Source of the DNA: Sphingomonas paeninsulae
GTDB lineage: Bacteria > Pseudomonadota > Alphaproteobacteria > Sphingomonadales > Sphingomonadaceae
DNA length: 64,000 nt
NCBI RefSeq assembly: GCF_003660165.1
Contig: NZ_CP032829.1
Span: forward strand, 682,001 to 746,000
Direction: 5' to 3'
In this document: positions 17,690 to 26,215 of the stretch, in pieces
How the letters are laid out: every line of letters begins with the position of its first letter
Numbering within the stretch: position 1 is the first letter of the stretch
The notes under the pieces: generated by a model
The model's input: only the letters and a program-made list of their open reading frames with translations
What the model was told of the DNA's origin: nothing
Databases searched by the model: none
Translations under genes and position numbers: made by a program

Positions 17690-17785
17690 AAATCAGTCCT
17701 GTCCCATTTCGGGTATCAGGGGGGCAATCCGGCCCCCGTCACATTAGTACAGCATTCCGACGGCCCTTAATTGGGCCGAGCGGTC

Positions 17786-18574
17786 TTAGGCCTTGATTGG
17801 CGCAGATGCTGGCTTGGCAGGAGCGATTGGCTTGGCTGCAATCCGTGCTGTCGTAGCAGGCTTAACCGCGCCGCCCGAAGCCATCCAGCCATGAACGTCG
17901 TTGGTGAACGTGCCGAGAGCTTCCGAGATCGACTTGTTGCGGCTCTGCAACCAGTTGTACGCAAGCACGGCAGGAACGGCGACGGCAAGACCGATAGCGG
18001 TCATGATCAGTGCTTCACCCACTGGGCCGGCAACGGTGTCGATCGACGCCTGACCGGCAGTACCGATGTTCAGCAGAGCGCCGAGAATACCGATAACCGT
18101 ACCGAACAGACCGATAAACGGAGCAGTCGAACCCGTCGTGGCGAGAAACGCCAGACCGGACTTCAGCTTCGAATCGATGGCAGCACGTGTGCGGGCCAGC
18201 GACATCTGGGTCCAGTCATGGGAATCAACCGGATCGGTCAGCAACGTGTGCTGTTCCTGAGCGCGGATACCGTCGTCGACGATCTGGCGATAAGCACTAT
18301 CCTTATCGAGCTTCGAAGCGGCTTCCTTGAGGCTGGTCGAATTCCAGAATGCGGCGCGAACCTTTTTGCCCTCGTTGATGATCTTCTGCTGCTCCCAAAG
18401 CTTGGCGAACAGGATGTACAGCGACACCATGAACATGAACACGAGAATGAGGAAAACGCCCCATGTCAGCGCGCCACCCTGCCTAAGAGCGGCTACCAGG
18501 CCGAATTTCGATTCGTGGGAGCCGGCGGCTTCGCCTGCAGCGACCTGACCGGCTGCGATGATCTGGATCAACAT
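17786..18574 (-). CDS. exbB: ExbB/TolQ-family proton channel protein
   Basis: A 262-residue MotA/TolQ/ExbB protein. A first helix (LTWGVFLILVFMFMVSLYILF) is followed by a cytoplasmic segment and two C-terminal helices, with the conserved GLFGTVIGILGALLNIG and GPVGEALIMTAIGLAVAVPAVLAYNW motifs. It forms the pentameric inner-membrane motor around ExbD. A Pro/Ala/Lys-rich tail (RIAAKPIAPAKPASAPIKA) extends past the usual end. It is flanked by tonB and two exbD genes. Confidence 0.93.
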   Translation of the reverse strand: MLIQIIAAGQVAAGEAAGSHESKFGLVAALRQGGALTWGVFLILVFMFMVSLYILFAKLWEQQKIINEGKKVRAAFWNSTSLKEAASKLDKDSAYRQIVDDGIRAQEQHTLLTDPVDSHDWTQMSLARTRAAIDSKLKSGLAFLATTGSTAPFIGLFGTVIGILGALLNIGTAGQASIDTVAGPVGEALIMTAIGLAVAVPAVLAYNWLQSRNKSISEALGTFTNDVHGWMASGGAVKPATTARIAAKPIAPAKPASAPIKA

Positions 18575-18640
18575 GTTTCGTTTATTCCCTTGATAGATTG
18601 TTCGTTTGAAATCGGTTGGGCACGATGCCCATGCGCTAAG

Positions 18641-18895
18641 TTATTTCGGAATGACCCACTTGAAGCGGCCAGGATAAACGCCGCCGGTCGCATTGCCGGC
18701 AGAATCCTTTCCGGGATTGAAGCGCGCACGACGCGTCAAAAGCCTGCAGGTGGTGTCGTCCAGTTGTGACGATCCGCTCGATTGCGTGACCGAACAGCCA
18801 GTGACACGACCGTCCGGGCCGATTTCAAGCCGATATCCGGTCGTTCCCTCTGCGCCTTCACGAAGGGCAGACGGTGGATAGTCGTCGGTCGACAT
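18641..18895 (-). CDS. tonB: TonB C-terminal domain (3' piece of a frameshifted tonB)
   Basis: This 84-codon frame is the C-terminal domain of TonB: DYPPSALREGAEGTTGYRLEIGPDGRVTGCSVTQSSGSSQLDD, then RRARFNPGKDSAGNATGG. It contacts the TonB box of outer-membrane receptors. It lacks its own membrane anchor, and the frame stays open upstream to the end of the Pro-rich region, where the N-terminal piece is read in another frame. Adding one base in the C-run at 18939-18942 fuses the two (PPPPPAAVKLTPRGNFQSLM). A single intact tonB of about 215 codons is the likely true gene. Confidence 0.85.
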   Translation of the reverse strand: MSTDDYPPSALREGAEGTTGYRLEIGPDGRVTGCSVTQSSGSSQLDDTTCRLLTRRARFNPGKDSAGNATGGVYPGRFKWVIPK

Positions 18896-18927
18896 CAGAC
18901 TTTGAAAGTTACCGCGCGGCGTAAGCT

Positions 18928-19290
18928 TTACCGCTGCCGGGGTGGCGGCGGGGGCGGTGCCGGACGTGGTGGCTCAGGCGTCGGAATAAAGACCGGTGGT
19001 GGGGTTGCCACGGTCGTAATCAGCGGCGGAGCCGTATTCGTCCGAACAATCGGCGGAGGCGAAACCACTGGCGGAGGCGGCAGCACCGTTTTTGGGGGCG
19101 GTGGCGGCAGCTTTTCCGGTGGCGGAGGCGGCTCCTCGATATCGATAACTTTCAGCTCTTCCGCTGTCTTCTTTATGCGCTCATAATTCACAGCAACGAG
19201 CAGATAGAGGATCAGCGCAGTGACCAAGCCAACGATCACCATTGATCCCAGCTTGCTCGAATCCATTCCATGTTTGTCGGTATATGCCAT
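18928..19290 (-). CDS. tonB: TonB N-terminal and proline-rich part (5' piece of a frameshifted tonB)
   Basis: Starting at ATG 19290, this piece carries the TonB membrane anchor (MVIVGLVTALILYLLVAVNY), the family segment ELKVIDIEEPPPPPEKLPPP and a long Pro-rich spacer that crosses the periplasm. It ends abruptly in RQR-stop just where the C-terminal domain should begin. The domain continues in the -1 frame after CCACCCC, so one C is probably missing at 18939-18942. A longer in-frame upstream start exists but would precede the anchor with unrelated sequence. The exbB and exbD genes follow in the same direction. Confidence 0.85.
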   Translation of the reverse strand: MAYTDKHGMDSSKLGSMVIVGLVTALILYLLVAVNYERIKKTAEELKVIDIEEPPPPPEKLPPPPPKTVLPPPPVVSPPPIVRTNTAPPLITTVATPPPVFIPTPEPPRPAPPPPPPRQR

Positions 19291-19520
19291 CCGGCTCGAA
19301 CACTCCTCAAACAGGCCATAAGAGTTGCTGCCGCCGGTCTGCCGACCGGAAAATCCAACAACCCATCCTGCCTTCACATTGTTTCTTAATCTGGCAGACG
19401 GGGAAACACTATCGCCACGACCTGTGTCGCGCAATCCGCTTTTGCCAGCAATCCGACGTTAAGGAAGGACAGTTGCGGGACAAAAGTGTTACAAAACACA
19501 TAATTTAAAGGAACGAGTGC

Positions 19521-20375
19521 ATGTTTGGTTCCCCGAAAGATGTTTGTAAGGCGGCCGCGCAGGCCATTGCGATTATCGCGATCAACCCCATGGAAATATC
19601 TTTTTCCCAGCCAGTTCAAACGGTTATGACAAACTCGTCGGGAGAGTTGCATTACGCGGATGTGGTCGACCTTTACGGCGCAGCTCCTGTTGCGCTGCGT
19701 GCACGCATTAAAAGCGCAACGCGGATCAAAGATGCGGTCTTACCTGCGGGAATCAACAGATTTTACATCGAAGCTGACGTTATTGCACTTATTCGAGGGC
19801 CGGGTGTTCCGCCGCACTTGACTTACATAGTCGATCTTCCGCTCGATTCGCGTGGCCGCGTCCCGAAATTAAAGGGTGCCGACGTGCTGGTCGCGGCGCT
19901 TCCTGTACGAGATCGGCCCGGCGAGCTTCAGCTTACAGCCCGCGACGCACAGATGATGTGGACCGCTTCACTGGATGCGCAAGTGCGATCGGTCATCACC
20001 GCCGTCCTTGCTCCCGATGCTGCACCGGTCGTTACCGGCGTCGGCAGCGCATTCCATGTGGCCGGCTCGATCCCGGGCGAAGGCGAAACTCAGATATTCC
20101 TCACGACTGCGAACGGTGCGCCGGTTTCGCTCAGCATCCTGCGTCGGCCGGGGCAGGAACCACGCTGGGCGCTTGCATTGGGCGAAATCGTCGATGAGGC
20201 TGCCGGACCGCCCGCGAAAGACACGTTGCCCTGGTATCGGCTGGCCTGTTTCCTGCCACACACGCTGCCCGATGCGGCGGTAACTGAACTGGCTGCCGCC
20301 GATGCCAACGCTGCGCGGGAGGATTATGCCTTTGTCATCGCACGGTTGGGCGTCTGCGAACGAACGCGGCGTTAG
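19521..20375 (+). CDS. Hypothetical protein (284 aa)
   Basis: A 284-residue soluble protein of unknown function, divergent from tonB. It has no clear signal peptide or catalytic motif; composition is typical of the host and the middle alternates short beta-like strands (THL-TYIVDLPLDSRGRVPKLKGADVLVAALPV). A GTGTT-ACAA-AACAC inverted repeat (19486-19499) and AAAGGA precede the ATG. Its stop overlaps the stop of the SDR gene on the other strand by 4 bp. Retention beside tonB may mean a role in envelope function, but that is only a guess. Confidence 0.7.
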   Translation: MFGSPKDVCKAAAQAIAIIAINPMEISFSQPVQTVMTNSSGELHYADVVDLYGAAPVALRARIKSATRIKDAVLPAGINRFYIEADVIALIRGPGVPPHLTYIVDLPLDSRGRVPKLKGADVLVAALPVRDRPGELQLTARDAQMMWTASLDAQVRSVITAVLAPDAAPVVTGVGSAFHVAGSIPGEGETQIFLTTANGAPVSLSILRRPGQEPRWALALGEIVDEAAGPPAKDTLPWYRLACFLPHTLPDAAVTELAAADANAAREDYAFVIARLGVCERTRR

Positions 20376-21088
20376 AGAAAAACGAAATCGCGATCGAAAC
20401 TTTTCAGGCTCGCACCGCCATCGACGAATATCGTCTGTCCGGTGACCGACAATGCACCCGACAGATAGGCCACCGCCGCGGCAATTTCGTCGGGCTGCGA
20501 CAGACGCTTTAACGGCATGGCATCGGTCAGACGGGCCATTTTCGCGTCGTCATAGTCAGCGGTCGGCAACGTTAGGCCCGGAGCAACGGCATTGATCCGC
20601 CAGCGCGGAGCCAGCGCCGCGGCCAGCGTTCGCGTTGCTCCTGCGAGAGCGGTCTTTGACAGCGTATAGGCAAGCTGATCGCCATTTGGGTTTTGAATAC
20701 GCTGATCAAGTATGTTGATTACGCTGCCGGTAGCATGGGTCCGCGACAAAGCCAGCGCCAGAAGCACCGGAGCCGCAGCATTTACAGCATGATGTCCTGC
20801 AAGTGATGCGGGAGTCATACTGGCAACATCGTCCCATTCGAATCGCGACGCATTGTTGACGAGCAGCGTTGGCGGCGTTCCGAAATGCGATGAAACGGCA
20901 TCGATAAGCAGATCGGCGGCATCTGGATCGGCTAAATCAGCAACAAAGCCATGCGCGCCGGGATATACGGCTTCGTCAGCAATCTCGTGATGGCTGTGCA
21001 GGGCCAGAGTCCAGCCGTCGGCAGCAAGGCGCTTGGCGATTGCGGCACCGACACGCCGTTTGCCGCCAGTAACGAGTGCCAGTTTCAT
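20372..21088 (-). CDS. SDR-family oxidoreductase, probable pteridine/dihydrofolate reductase (FolM-like)
   Basis: A 238-residue short-chain dehydrogenase. The NADPH site is TGGKRRVGAAIAKRLA, the NNAS motif is in LLVNNASRFEW, and the YxxxK catalytic pair is in LAYTLSKTALAG. The Arg-rich GGKRRVG loop and the location 13 bp after folB suggest a pteridine reductase or dihydromonapterin reductase of the FolM type. The ATG at 21088 gives the natural N-terminus MKLALVTGG. The C-terminal DGGASLKSFDRDFVFL fits the fold. The substrate is inferred from the neighbour, not shown. Confidence 0.82.
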   Translation of the reverse strand: MKLALVTGGKRRVGAAIAKRLAADGWTLALHSHHEIADEAVYPGAHGFVADLADPDAADLLIDAVSSHFGTPPTLLVNNASRFEWDDVASMTPASLAGHHAVNAAAPVLLALALSRTHATGSVINILDQRIQNPNGDQLAYTLSKTALAGATRTLAAALAPRWRINAVAPGLTLPTADYDDAKMARLTDAMPLKRLSQPDEIAAAVAYLSGALSVTGQTIFVDGGASLKSFDRDFVFL

Positions 21089-21101
21089 CGTGCTGTCCTC
21101 C

Positions 21102-21473
21102 CTACTTGCGGTATCGCACGCGACGTATTCCGATTGATTCACTTTCCTCGGCAATAGCCAGCTTAACGATCCGCACTTCGACTCGCGCGATACGGGGGTC
21201 GGGGATCATCAAAGTGTCGATGATATGATCGGCAACAGCCTCGACCAGAACGAAATGGATGTCCGATGGCAGAGCGGTGGTGGCCGCGCGTTTCAGGTCC
21301 ATATAATTTTTTGATGCCGACAATGGCGTGTCCGGTGCGAAACAATCCATCACATCAAGATCGACGATGACAGATATGCGCAACGGCTGAGGCAGGTGCG
21401 TCTCTTCCGAATAAATCCCGGTCAGAACCGGAACTTCGAGATCGAGGACTTCGAGCTGGAGCAAATCGTTCAT
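21102..21473 (-). CDS. folB: Dihydroneopterin aldolase (FolB family)
   Basis: A 123-residue T-fold protein of the dihydroneopterin aldolase/epimerase family in folate synthesis. Family features are the N-terminal LQLEVLDLEVPVLTGIYSEE (where GI-YxxE binds the pterin), the LPQPLRISVIVDL strand, NYMDLKRAA and the HFVLVEAVADHIIDTLM helix holding the second conserved Glu. The sequence diverges from E. coli FolB, so an aldolase/epimerase variant is possible. It is just upstream of the SDR reductase gene and co-directional. Confidence 0.82.
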   Translation of the reverse strand: MNDLLQLEVLDLEVPVLTGIYSEETHLPQPLRISVIVDLDVMDCFAPDTPLSASKNYMDLKRAATTALPSDIHFVLVEAVADHIIDTLMIPDPRIARVEVRIVKLAIAEESESIGIRRVRYRK

Positions 21474-21554
21474 CAGCGCCGCCTAGACACCGTGCGCCCG
21501 GATGAAAAGGCCGTGCGAGCAAACGACACTTCCAATCGCAGAAAACGCCGCTAA

Positions 21555-22061
21555 GTGCCCGCGACCCATGACGTTAAATATCACCCCCTGTCGCTGGCCG
21601 ACTCTGCCGCTGTTGAATCCCTGCTGGACGACGCGTTCGGTCTCGATCGTCATAGTCGCACCGCGTACCGAATCCGTGAAGGAATGTCGGTGATTCCGGC
21701 GCTGAGTTTCGCCGCATTCGATGGCAAGACACTCATTGGTACGTTGCAAAGCTGGCCGGCGGCTCTCGACACCCTGCCAATGGTGCTGGTCGGCCCCGTC
21801 GCGGTCGTGCCCGGTCTGCAACGCGGCGGCATTGGACGCGCGATGATGACAGCTCTGGTGGAAACAAAAGCGCGCGACCCCTTGGTAATGATCGGCGACC
21901 CCGAATATTATGGGCGATTCTTTGGCTTCAGTGCCGACGCGACTCAGGGCTGGACGGTGCCGGGGCCGGTCGAACAACGACGGCTGCTGTGCCGGTACGA
22001 TGGCGTGCTGCCAGCCACCGGTCTCCTTGGACCCCGCGTCGCTGCACTCGCGCCTTTGTAA
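21555..22061 (+). CDS. GNAT-family N-acetyltransferase
   Basis: A 168-residue GNAT protein. The acetyl-CoA-binding P-loop region is VGPVAVVPGLQRGGIGRAMM (Q/RxxGxG/A pattern), and GDPEYYGRFFGFSA is typical of YhbS-like members. GTG at 21555 is the only good start near the expected N-terminus; the nearby ATG is out of frame. It stands alone, 30 bp before a DUF1285 gene in the same direction. The acetyl acceptor is unknown. Confidence 0.82.
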   Translation: MPATHDVKYHPLSLADSAAVESLLDDAFGLDRHSRTAYRIREGMSVIPALSFAAFDGKTLIGTLQSWPAALDTLPMVLVGPVAVVPGLQRGGIGRAMMTALVETKARDPLVMIGDPEYYGRFFGFSADATQGWTVPGPVEQRRLLCRYDGVLPATGLLGPRVAALAPL

Positions 22062-22090
22062 TAATTGGGGTCAACGCCTAGATCGATGCA

Positions 22091-22660
22091 ATGCCGATGG
22101 ACCCCCTGCCCGACCTCTCCACAATGAGCCTGACCGATATTGCAAAAGCGCTAAGCGAAAAGCGCCTGCCGCCGGTGGATCAGTGGCACCCGACACATTG
22201 TGGCGACAGCGACATGAGGATCGCGCGGGACGGCACCTGGTATCATCAGGGATCACCGATCGGGCGAGAAGCAATGGTGCGGCTGTTCTCGACAATCCTG
22301 CGACGTGAGGCGGATGGCAGTTACGTGCTTGTGACGCCGGGCGAAAAGCTCGACATTCTGGTCGAGGATGCCCCATTCGTCGCGGTCGAGGTCAAGAGCG
22401 AAGGTTCGGGAAAGCATCGCAAGCTGGCGTTTCGGCTCAATACCGGCGACTTTGTCGTTGCAGGTGCCGAAAACGCGCTGCGGTTTGAAACGAAGGCCGA
22501 CGGCCCGCACCCTTATCTGCAAGTACGCGGTGGCATGGAGGCTCTGATAGCACGATCGGTCTATTACGAACTGGCCAATCTGGCGCTGGACGAGACCGAG
22601 GACAAAGAACCGGTTGGCCTGTGGAGTAACGGTTTTTATTTTGCGATGTCCGAAGCGTGA
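22091..22660 (+). CDS. DUF1285 domain protein
   Basis: A 189-residue protein matching DUF1285: WHPTHCGDSDMRIARDGTWYHQGSPIGREAMVRLFSTILRRE, then DGSYVLVTPGEKLDI, then a C-terminal strand-rich half ending in GLWSNGFYFAM. Function is not established; the family forms a small all-beta fold in proteobacteria. Its stop overlaps the GTG start of the Nudix gene (GTGA), and that gene overlaps cca in turn, so the three are translationally coupled. The context suggests housekeeping of nucleotides or RNA. Confidence 0.85.
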   Translation: MPMDPLPDLSTMSLTDIAKALSEKRLPPVDQWHPTHCGDSDMRIARDGTWYHQGSPIGREAMVRLFSTILRREADGSYVLVTPGEKLDILVEDAPFVAVEVKSEGSGKHRKLAFRLNTGDFVVAGAENALRFETKADGPHPYLQVRGGMEALIARSVYYELANLALDETEDKEPVGLWSNGFYFAMSEA

Positions 22661-23238
22661 ATCTGGCGGCGAGACTAAGGCTGAAGCTGGAAGCGACCGC
22701 GGGAATTTCTGCGCCTTTCGCTAATGATATGCGGGGAAAAAGCGCGGGAACCGGCATGGCGGCGGCAGTGTTGATTGCGGTGACCGATCGCCCTGAGCCG
22801 GGACTGATCCTGACGCTACGCCCCGAAACGATGCGACGGCACGCGGGGCAAATCGCGTTTCCGGGGGGACGTGTCGATCCCGAAGATGCTGACGAAATCG
22901 CGGCCGCCCTGCGCGAAGCCCAGGAAGAGGTTGCATTGCCACCCTCTGCGGTCGAGATCGTCGGGACGATGGGACTATATCAAACGGGAACGGGTTTCGA
23001 CATCGTACCGGTGCTGGGTGTGATTGCGCCCGATCTGGTACTGGTTCCGCATGATGCCGAGGTTGCAGCGGTGTTCGAAGTGCCGCTCAATTTCGTTCTG
23101 GACCCGGCAAATCTTGTCGAACAGCACGCAACGATCGACGGGATAGAGCGTCGCTATCTACAGATCACATGGGGCGAACGCCGGATTTGGGGCGCTACTG
23201 CGGCAATGCTCGCAAATCTTGCGGCGCGGCTGCGATGA
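22657..23238 (+). CDS. Nudix hydrolase, probable coenzyme A pyrophosphatase
   Basis: A 193-residue Nudix enzyme. The Nudix box reads GGRVDPEDADEIAAALREAQEEV with the metal-binding REAQEE intact, preceded by the CoA-pyrophosphatase-type motif LRPETMRRHAGQIAFPGG and followed by LYQTGTGFDIVPVLGV. It would hydrolyse CoA or its derivatives to 3',5'-ADP and phosphopantetheine. The GTG start overlaps the previous stop; its own stop overlaps the cca start as ATGA. Confidence 0.88.
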   Translation: MNLAARLRLKLEATAGISAPFANDMRGKSAGTGMAAAVLIAVTDRPEPGLILTLRPETMRRHAGQIAFPGGRVDPEDADEIAAALREAQEEVALPPSAVEIVGTMGLYQTGTGFDIVPVLGVIAPDLVLVPHDAEVAAVFEVPLNFVLDPANLVEQHATIDGIERRYLQITWGERRIWGATAAMLANLAARLR

Positions 23239-24407
23239 GGGGCGCGCTTCCCGACGCCGAATGGCGACACCGTGCCGGACTGGACGACCTCATCGCAACG
23301 CTTGGCGATACGGCACGCTATGTTGGCGGGGCCGTACGCGACGGGCTGCTCGGGGTGCCGGTCAGTGACATCGACATGGCGACAACGTTGCGGCCCGAAC
23401 AAGTCATCGAGCGGCTGAATGCAGCCGGTATAAAGGCCGTTCCAACGGGGATTGCACATGGAACGATTACGGCGGTCACCGCTGGCGGGCCAGTCGAGAT
23501 CACGACGTTGCGGCGTGATGTCTCAACCAATGGGCGCCACGCGACGGTGGCCTATACCGGTGACTGGCAGCAGGACGCGGCGCGACGCGATTTCACGATC
23601 AATGCCCTGTCGGCGGATTTACTGACCGGGCAAGTGTACGACTGGTTCGACGGGTGTGCAGACCTCGAACTCGGAGTGGTCCGTTTCATCGGAGAGCCGC
23701 TCGCCCGCATTGCTGAGGATCATCTTCGGATATTACGCTTCTTTCGTTTTCACGCGCGGTTCGGACAAGGTGAGCCCGATGCTGCGGCATATGATGCGTG
23801 CGCGCTTCGGGCGAACGACCTGATGGCACTGTCGCGTGAACGGATCGCGGATGAGTTGATAAAACTGCTGGCGGTGGCAAATCCGGTTCCGGCGGTCGAG
23901 CTGATGCTGACGCGTCAGATACTAAAGCCCGTGCTGCCCGAGATCGAGGACGCGGCCATGCTCGCGCGGCTGATCCTGCGGGAAGCTGAGTTCAACCTGC
24001 CCCCCAATGCAATACGTCGGCTGGCCGCGTTGATCGGAGCACGTCCACAAGCTGCCACTGAAATCGCCAAGCGATTGCGACTGTCGAACGCGAAATCGCG
24101 GCGGCTGGTCATGGCCTGTACCAGTGATAATGCCCAACCCATTGCGGCGCTGGCCTATCGGATAGGCGTGGAGAGTGCAGTCGATAGATTGCTGATCGGT
24201 CAGGGCGTAGCGGGTGACTTCGCCGCGCTTTCGCACTGGCGCAAACCCAAACTGCCCATTTCGGGCGGCGCGCTGATTTCGCGCGGCGTCGAATCGGGAC
24301 CAGAGGTTTCACGAACGTTGGCACGGATCGAGGAAATGTGGATCATGGCGGGGTTTCCGACTGGAGCGGCGTTCGATGTAATCGTCGACGGCGCGTTACC
24401 TAGCTAA
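23235..24407 (+). CDS. cca: CCA-adding tRNA nucleotidyltransferase
   Basis: A 390-residue class II nucleotidyltransferase that adds or repairs the CCA end of tRNA. The head domain has YVGGAVRDGLLG and the metal-binding DIDMATTLRPEQV, then GTITAV and RRDFTINALSADLLTGQVYDWFDG; the neck motif is AEDHLRILRFFRFHARFG. No HD phosphatase domain is present. The gene overlaps the Nudix gene as ATGA and ends 8 bp inside the converging c-di-GMP gene. Confidence 0.92.
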   Translation: MRGALPDAEWRHRAGLDDLIATLGDTARYVGGAVRDGLLGVPVSDIDMATTLRPEQVIERLNAAGIKAVPTGIAHGTITAVTAGGPVEITTLRRDVSTNGRHATVAYTGDWQQDAARRDFTINALSADLLTGQVYDWFDGCADLELGVVRFIGEPLARIAEDHLRILRFFRFHARFGQGEPDAAAYDACALRANDLMALSRERIADELIKLLAVANPVPAVELMLTRQILKPVLPEIEDAAMLARLILREAEFNLPPNAIRRLAALIGARPQAATEIAKRLRLSNAKSRRLVMACTSDNAQPIAALAYRIGVESAVDRLLIGQGVAGDFAALSHWRKPKLPISGGALISRGVESGPEVSRTLARIEEMWIMAGFPTGAAFDVIVDGALPS

Positions 24408-26157
24408 GCGAGTCCAGCGCGAATTTCAGGGCCGCTCCACTTTCGAGAGCGGGAGCGTAAAAGAACCCCTGCCCCGTCGTACAACCGAGCGCCGCCAGCG
24501 TCTGCGCAAGTTCGCGCGATTCTATACCCTCGGCAGTCGTCGTCATCCCCAGCGCCTGAGCGAGACTGAGGATTGCGCGCACGATCGCAACCTTGTCGGG
24601 ATCACCGAGCATACCGGTGATGAAGCTGCGGTCGATCTTCAACGTGTCGATCGGCAGCTTCTGAAGACTGGCAAGATTTGAAAAGCCGGTGCCGAAATCA
24701 TCCATCGCCAACATGGCATCAACTGATTTCAGCGCATCAAGCGTGCGACCGGCGCGGTCGGGATCGGCTACGATTGCGCTTTCGGTAAGTTCGACTGACA
24801 GCCGATACCCCGACAGGTGGTAATCCCGCAGCGCGCCGCCGACCAGTCCGGCGATATCGTCGCGCGCGACCTGGATCGCAGACAGGTTCACACCGACATA
24901 CAGCGGCAAAACGCGGTGCGCTTCCTCATCCCAGCTTTTTAACGTCGCCAGTGCGCGGTTCAATGCCCAACGACCCAGTGGCACGATCAGGCCCGATTCC
25001 TCGGCAACGGCAATGAATTCGGCCGGCTGTATGATGCCGAGATCGGGGTGATTCCACCGCGCCAATGCCTCGAACCCTGCTATCCGGCCGGTATCGAGCG
25101 ACATCAGCGGCTGAAATGCCATGTCCAGCGATTCGCATTCGATGGCGCGCCGTAATTCGGTTTCCAGCGTGAATCGTCGATTGGACGCGGCAAGCGCGGC
25201 AGGCTGATACATTTCGACCCGTTGCGTGCGCTTGGCTTCATTCAGCGCGATCTGCGCGTGCCGCACCAATTTTTCGGCATCGACGCCGCTTTCGGCAGCG
25301 AGCGCGCAACCGATCGCGCAGTCTACCTTGATTTCAAAGTCGGACAATTTGCAAGGACGCGCCAATACCTCACCGACGCGGCGGGCGACATGGAGCACGT
25401 CGCCCGGTCCATCGATCAGGCGCACGACCATCGCGAATTCATTGGCACCTGTCCGCGCCAGAAGATCATATCCACGCAGTGTCGAAAGCAGGCGGCGTGC
25501 CACTGTAATGATGAGTTCGTCGCCACCCAGGGATCCGACACATTCGTTAACGCGGCTAAATCGCGCCAGATCGACCACCATCACGGCATAGTTTTCGCTA
25601 CCGTCGTCGGCCATGCGCGTTTCGAGGTGTTCGACAAATCCGGCCCGATTCATCAAGCCGGTCAAGCTGTCCGTCAGCATTTCGAGCCGCAGCGACTTTT
25701 CGGTCTGCACTTCGCTCGTGCGATCGAGCAGCGTGACCAATACCCGCGCATCTGCACGATCGCTGGCGCAAAGAGGAGCAACCGAAACTGTGAAATGCCG
25801 TCCGTCGATTATGCCGCCATCGCGCCAGTCGAACTGCTTTGCCGCAGCATCGCCGTTCATGACCTCCACGATCTCATCAGCGCAACCGACACCATCAAGA
25901 ATGTGTTCCCGCCCCGAAACCCGCTGTCGGTCAAGGCGTTTCCATGCGGTGTTCGCGGCGTGGATTTCGAGATCGCCATCATGCAAAGCAAGGACTGCTG
26001 CAGCAATTGGCAATGCTTCGAGATACGTCTGTCGGATCGCGATGTAAGCCGGCGTTTCGTTGACGATATCTGCGATATTCGAGACACGGCCGACCAATAT
26101 TCCCGAAACAGGGGAGCGGGTGCGCATCGCCATGCGCGCCTTGGCAGCAATATCCAT
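24400..26157 (-). CDS. GGDEF-EAL protein: probable c-di-GMP phosphodiesterase with degenerate GGDEF
   Basis: A 585-residue cytoplasmic protein with an N-terminal PAS-like sensor region (about 35-150), a GGDEF domain (155-315) and an EAL domain (330-580). The GGDEF signature is degraded to GANEF (residues 237-241), so cyclase activity is unlikely. The EAL domain keeps its key residues: EAL at 364, VNLSA, ELTE, DDFGTG at 487-492, LKIDRSF and AEGIE. It should hydrolyse c-di-GMP, possibly with the GANEF domain as a GTP sensor. No transmembrane segment is visible. It converges with cca and lies after parC. Confidence 0.9.
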   Translation of the reverse strand: MDIAAKARMAMRTRSPVSGILVGRVSNIADIVNETPAYIAIRQTYLEALPIAAAVLALHDGDLEIHAANTAWKRLDRQRVSGREHILDGVGCADEIVEVMNGDAAAKQFDWRDGGIIDGRHFTVSVAPLCASDRADARVLVTLLDRTSEVQTEKSLRLEMLTDSLTGLMNRAGFVEHLETRMADDGSENYAVMVVDLARFSRVNECVGSLGGDELIITVARRLLSTLRGYDLLARTGANEFAMVVRLIDGPGDVLHVARRVGEVLARPCKLSDFEIKVDCAIGCALAAESGVDAEKLVRHAQIALNEAKRTQRVEMYQPAALAASNRRFTLETELRRAIECESLDMAFQPLMSLDTGRIAGFEALARWNHPDLGIIQPAEFIAVAEESGLIVPLGRWALNRALATLKSWDEEAHRVLPLYVGVNLSAIQVARDDIAGLVGGALRDYHLSGYRLSVELTESAIVADPDRAGRTLDALKSVDAMLAMDDFGTGFSNLASLQKLPIDTLKIDRSFITGMLGDPDKVAIVRAILSLAQALGMTTTAEGIESRELAQTLAALGCTTGQGFFYAPALESGAALKFALDSLS

Positions 26158-26215
26158 ATCACTGGCTTAATCGAGGATAGTTAAGGTGTGCTAAATTTTG
26201 CACAGTCCAATGGGG

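Noticed and set aside
18641-19290. Programmed ribosomal frameshifting in tonB as the preferred explanation
   Set aside because: Five other genes show the same one-base deficit at or beside G/C runs, so a shared technical cause is simpler; kept only as an alternative.
25222-26184. 320-codon open frame antisense to the GGDEF-EAL gene
   Set aside because: No motifs; the sense strand encodes an unmistakable two-domain protein.
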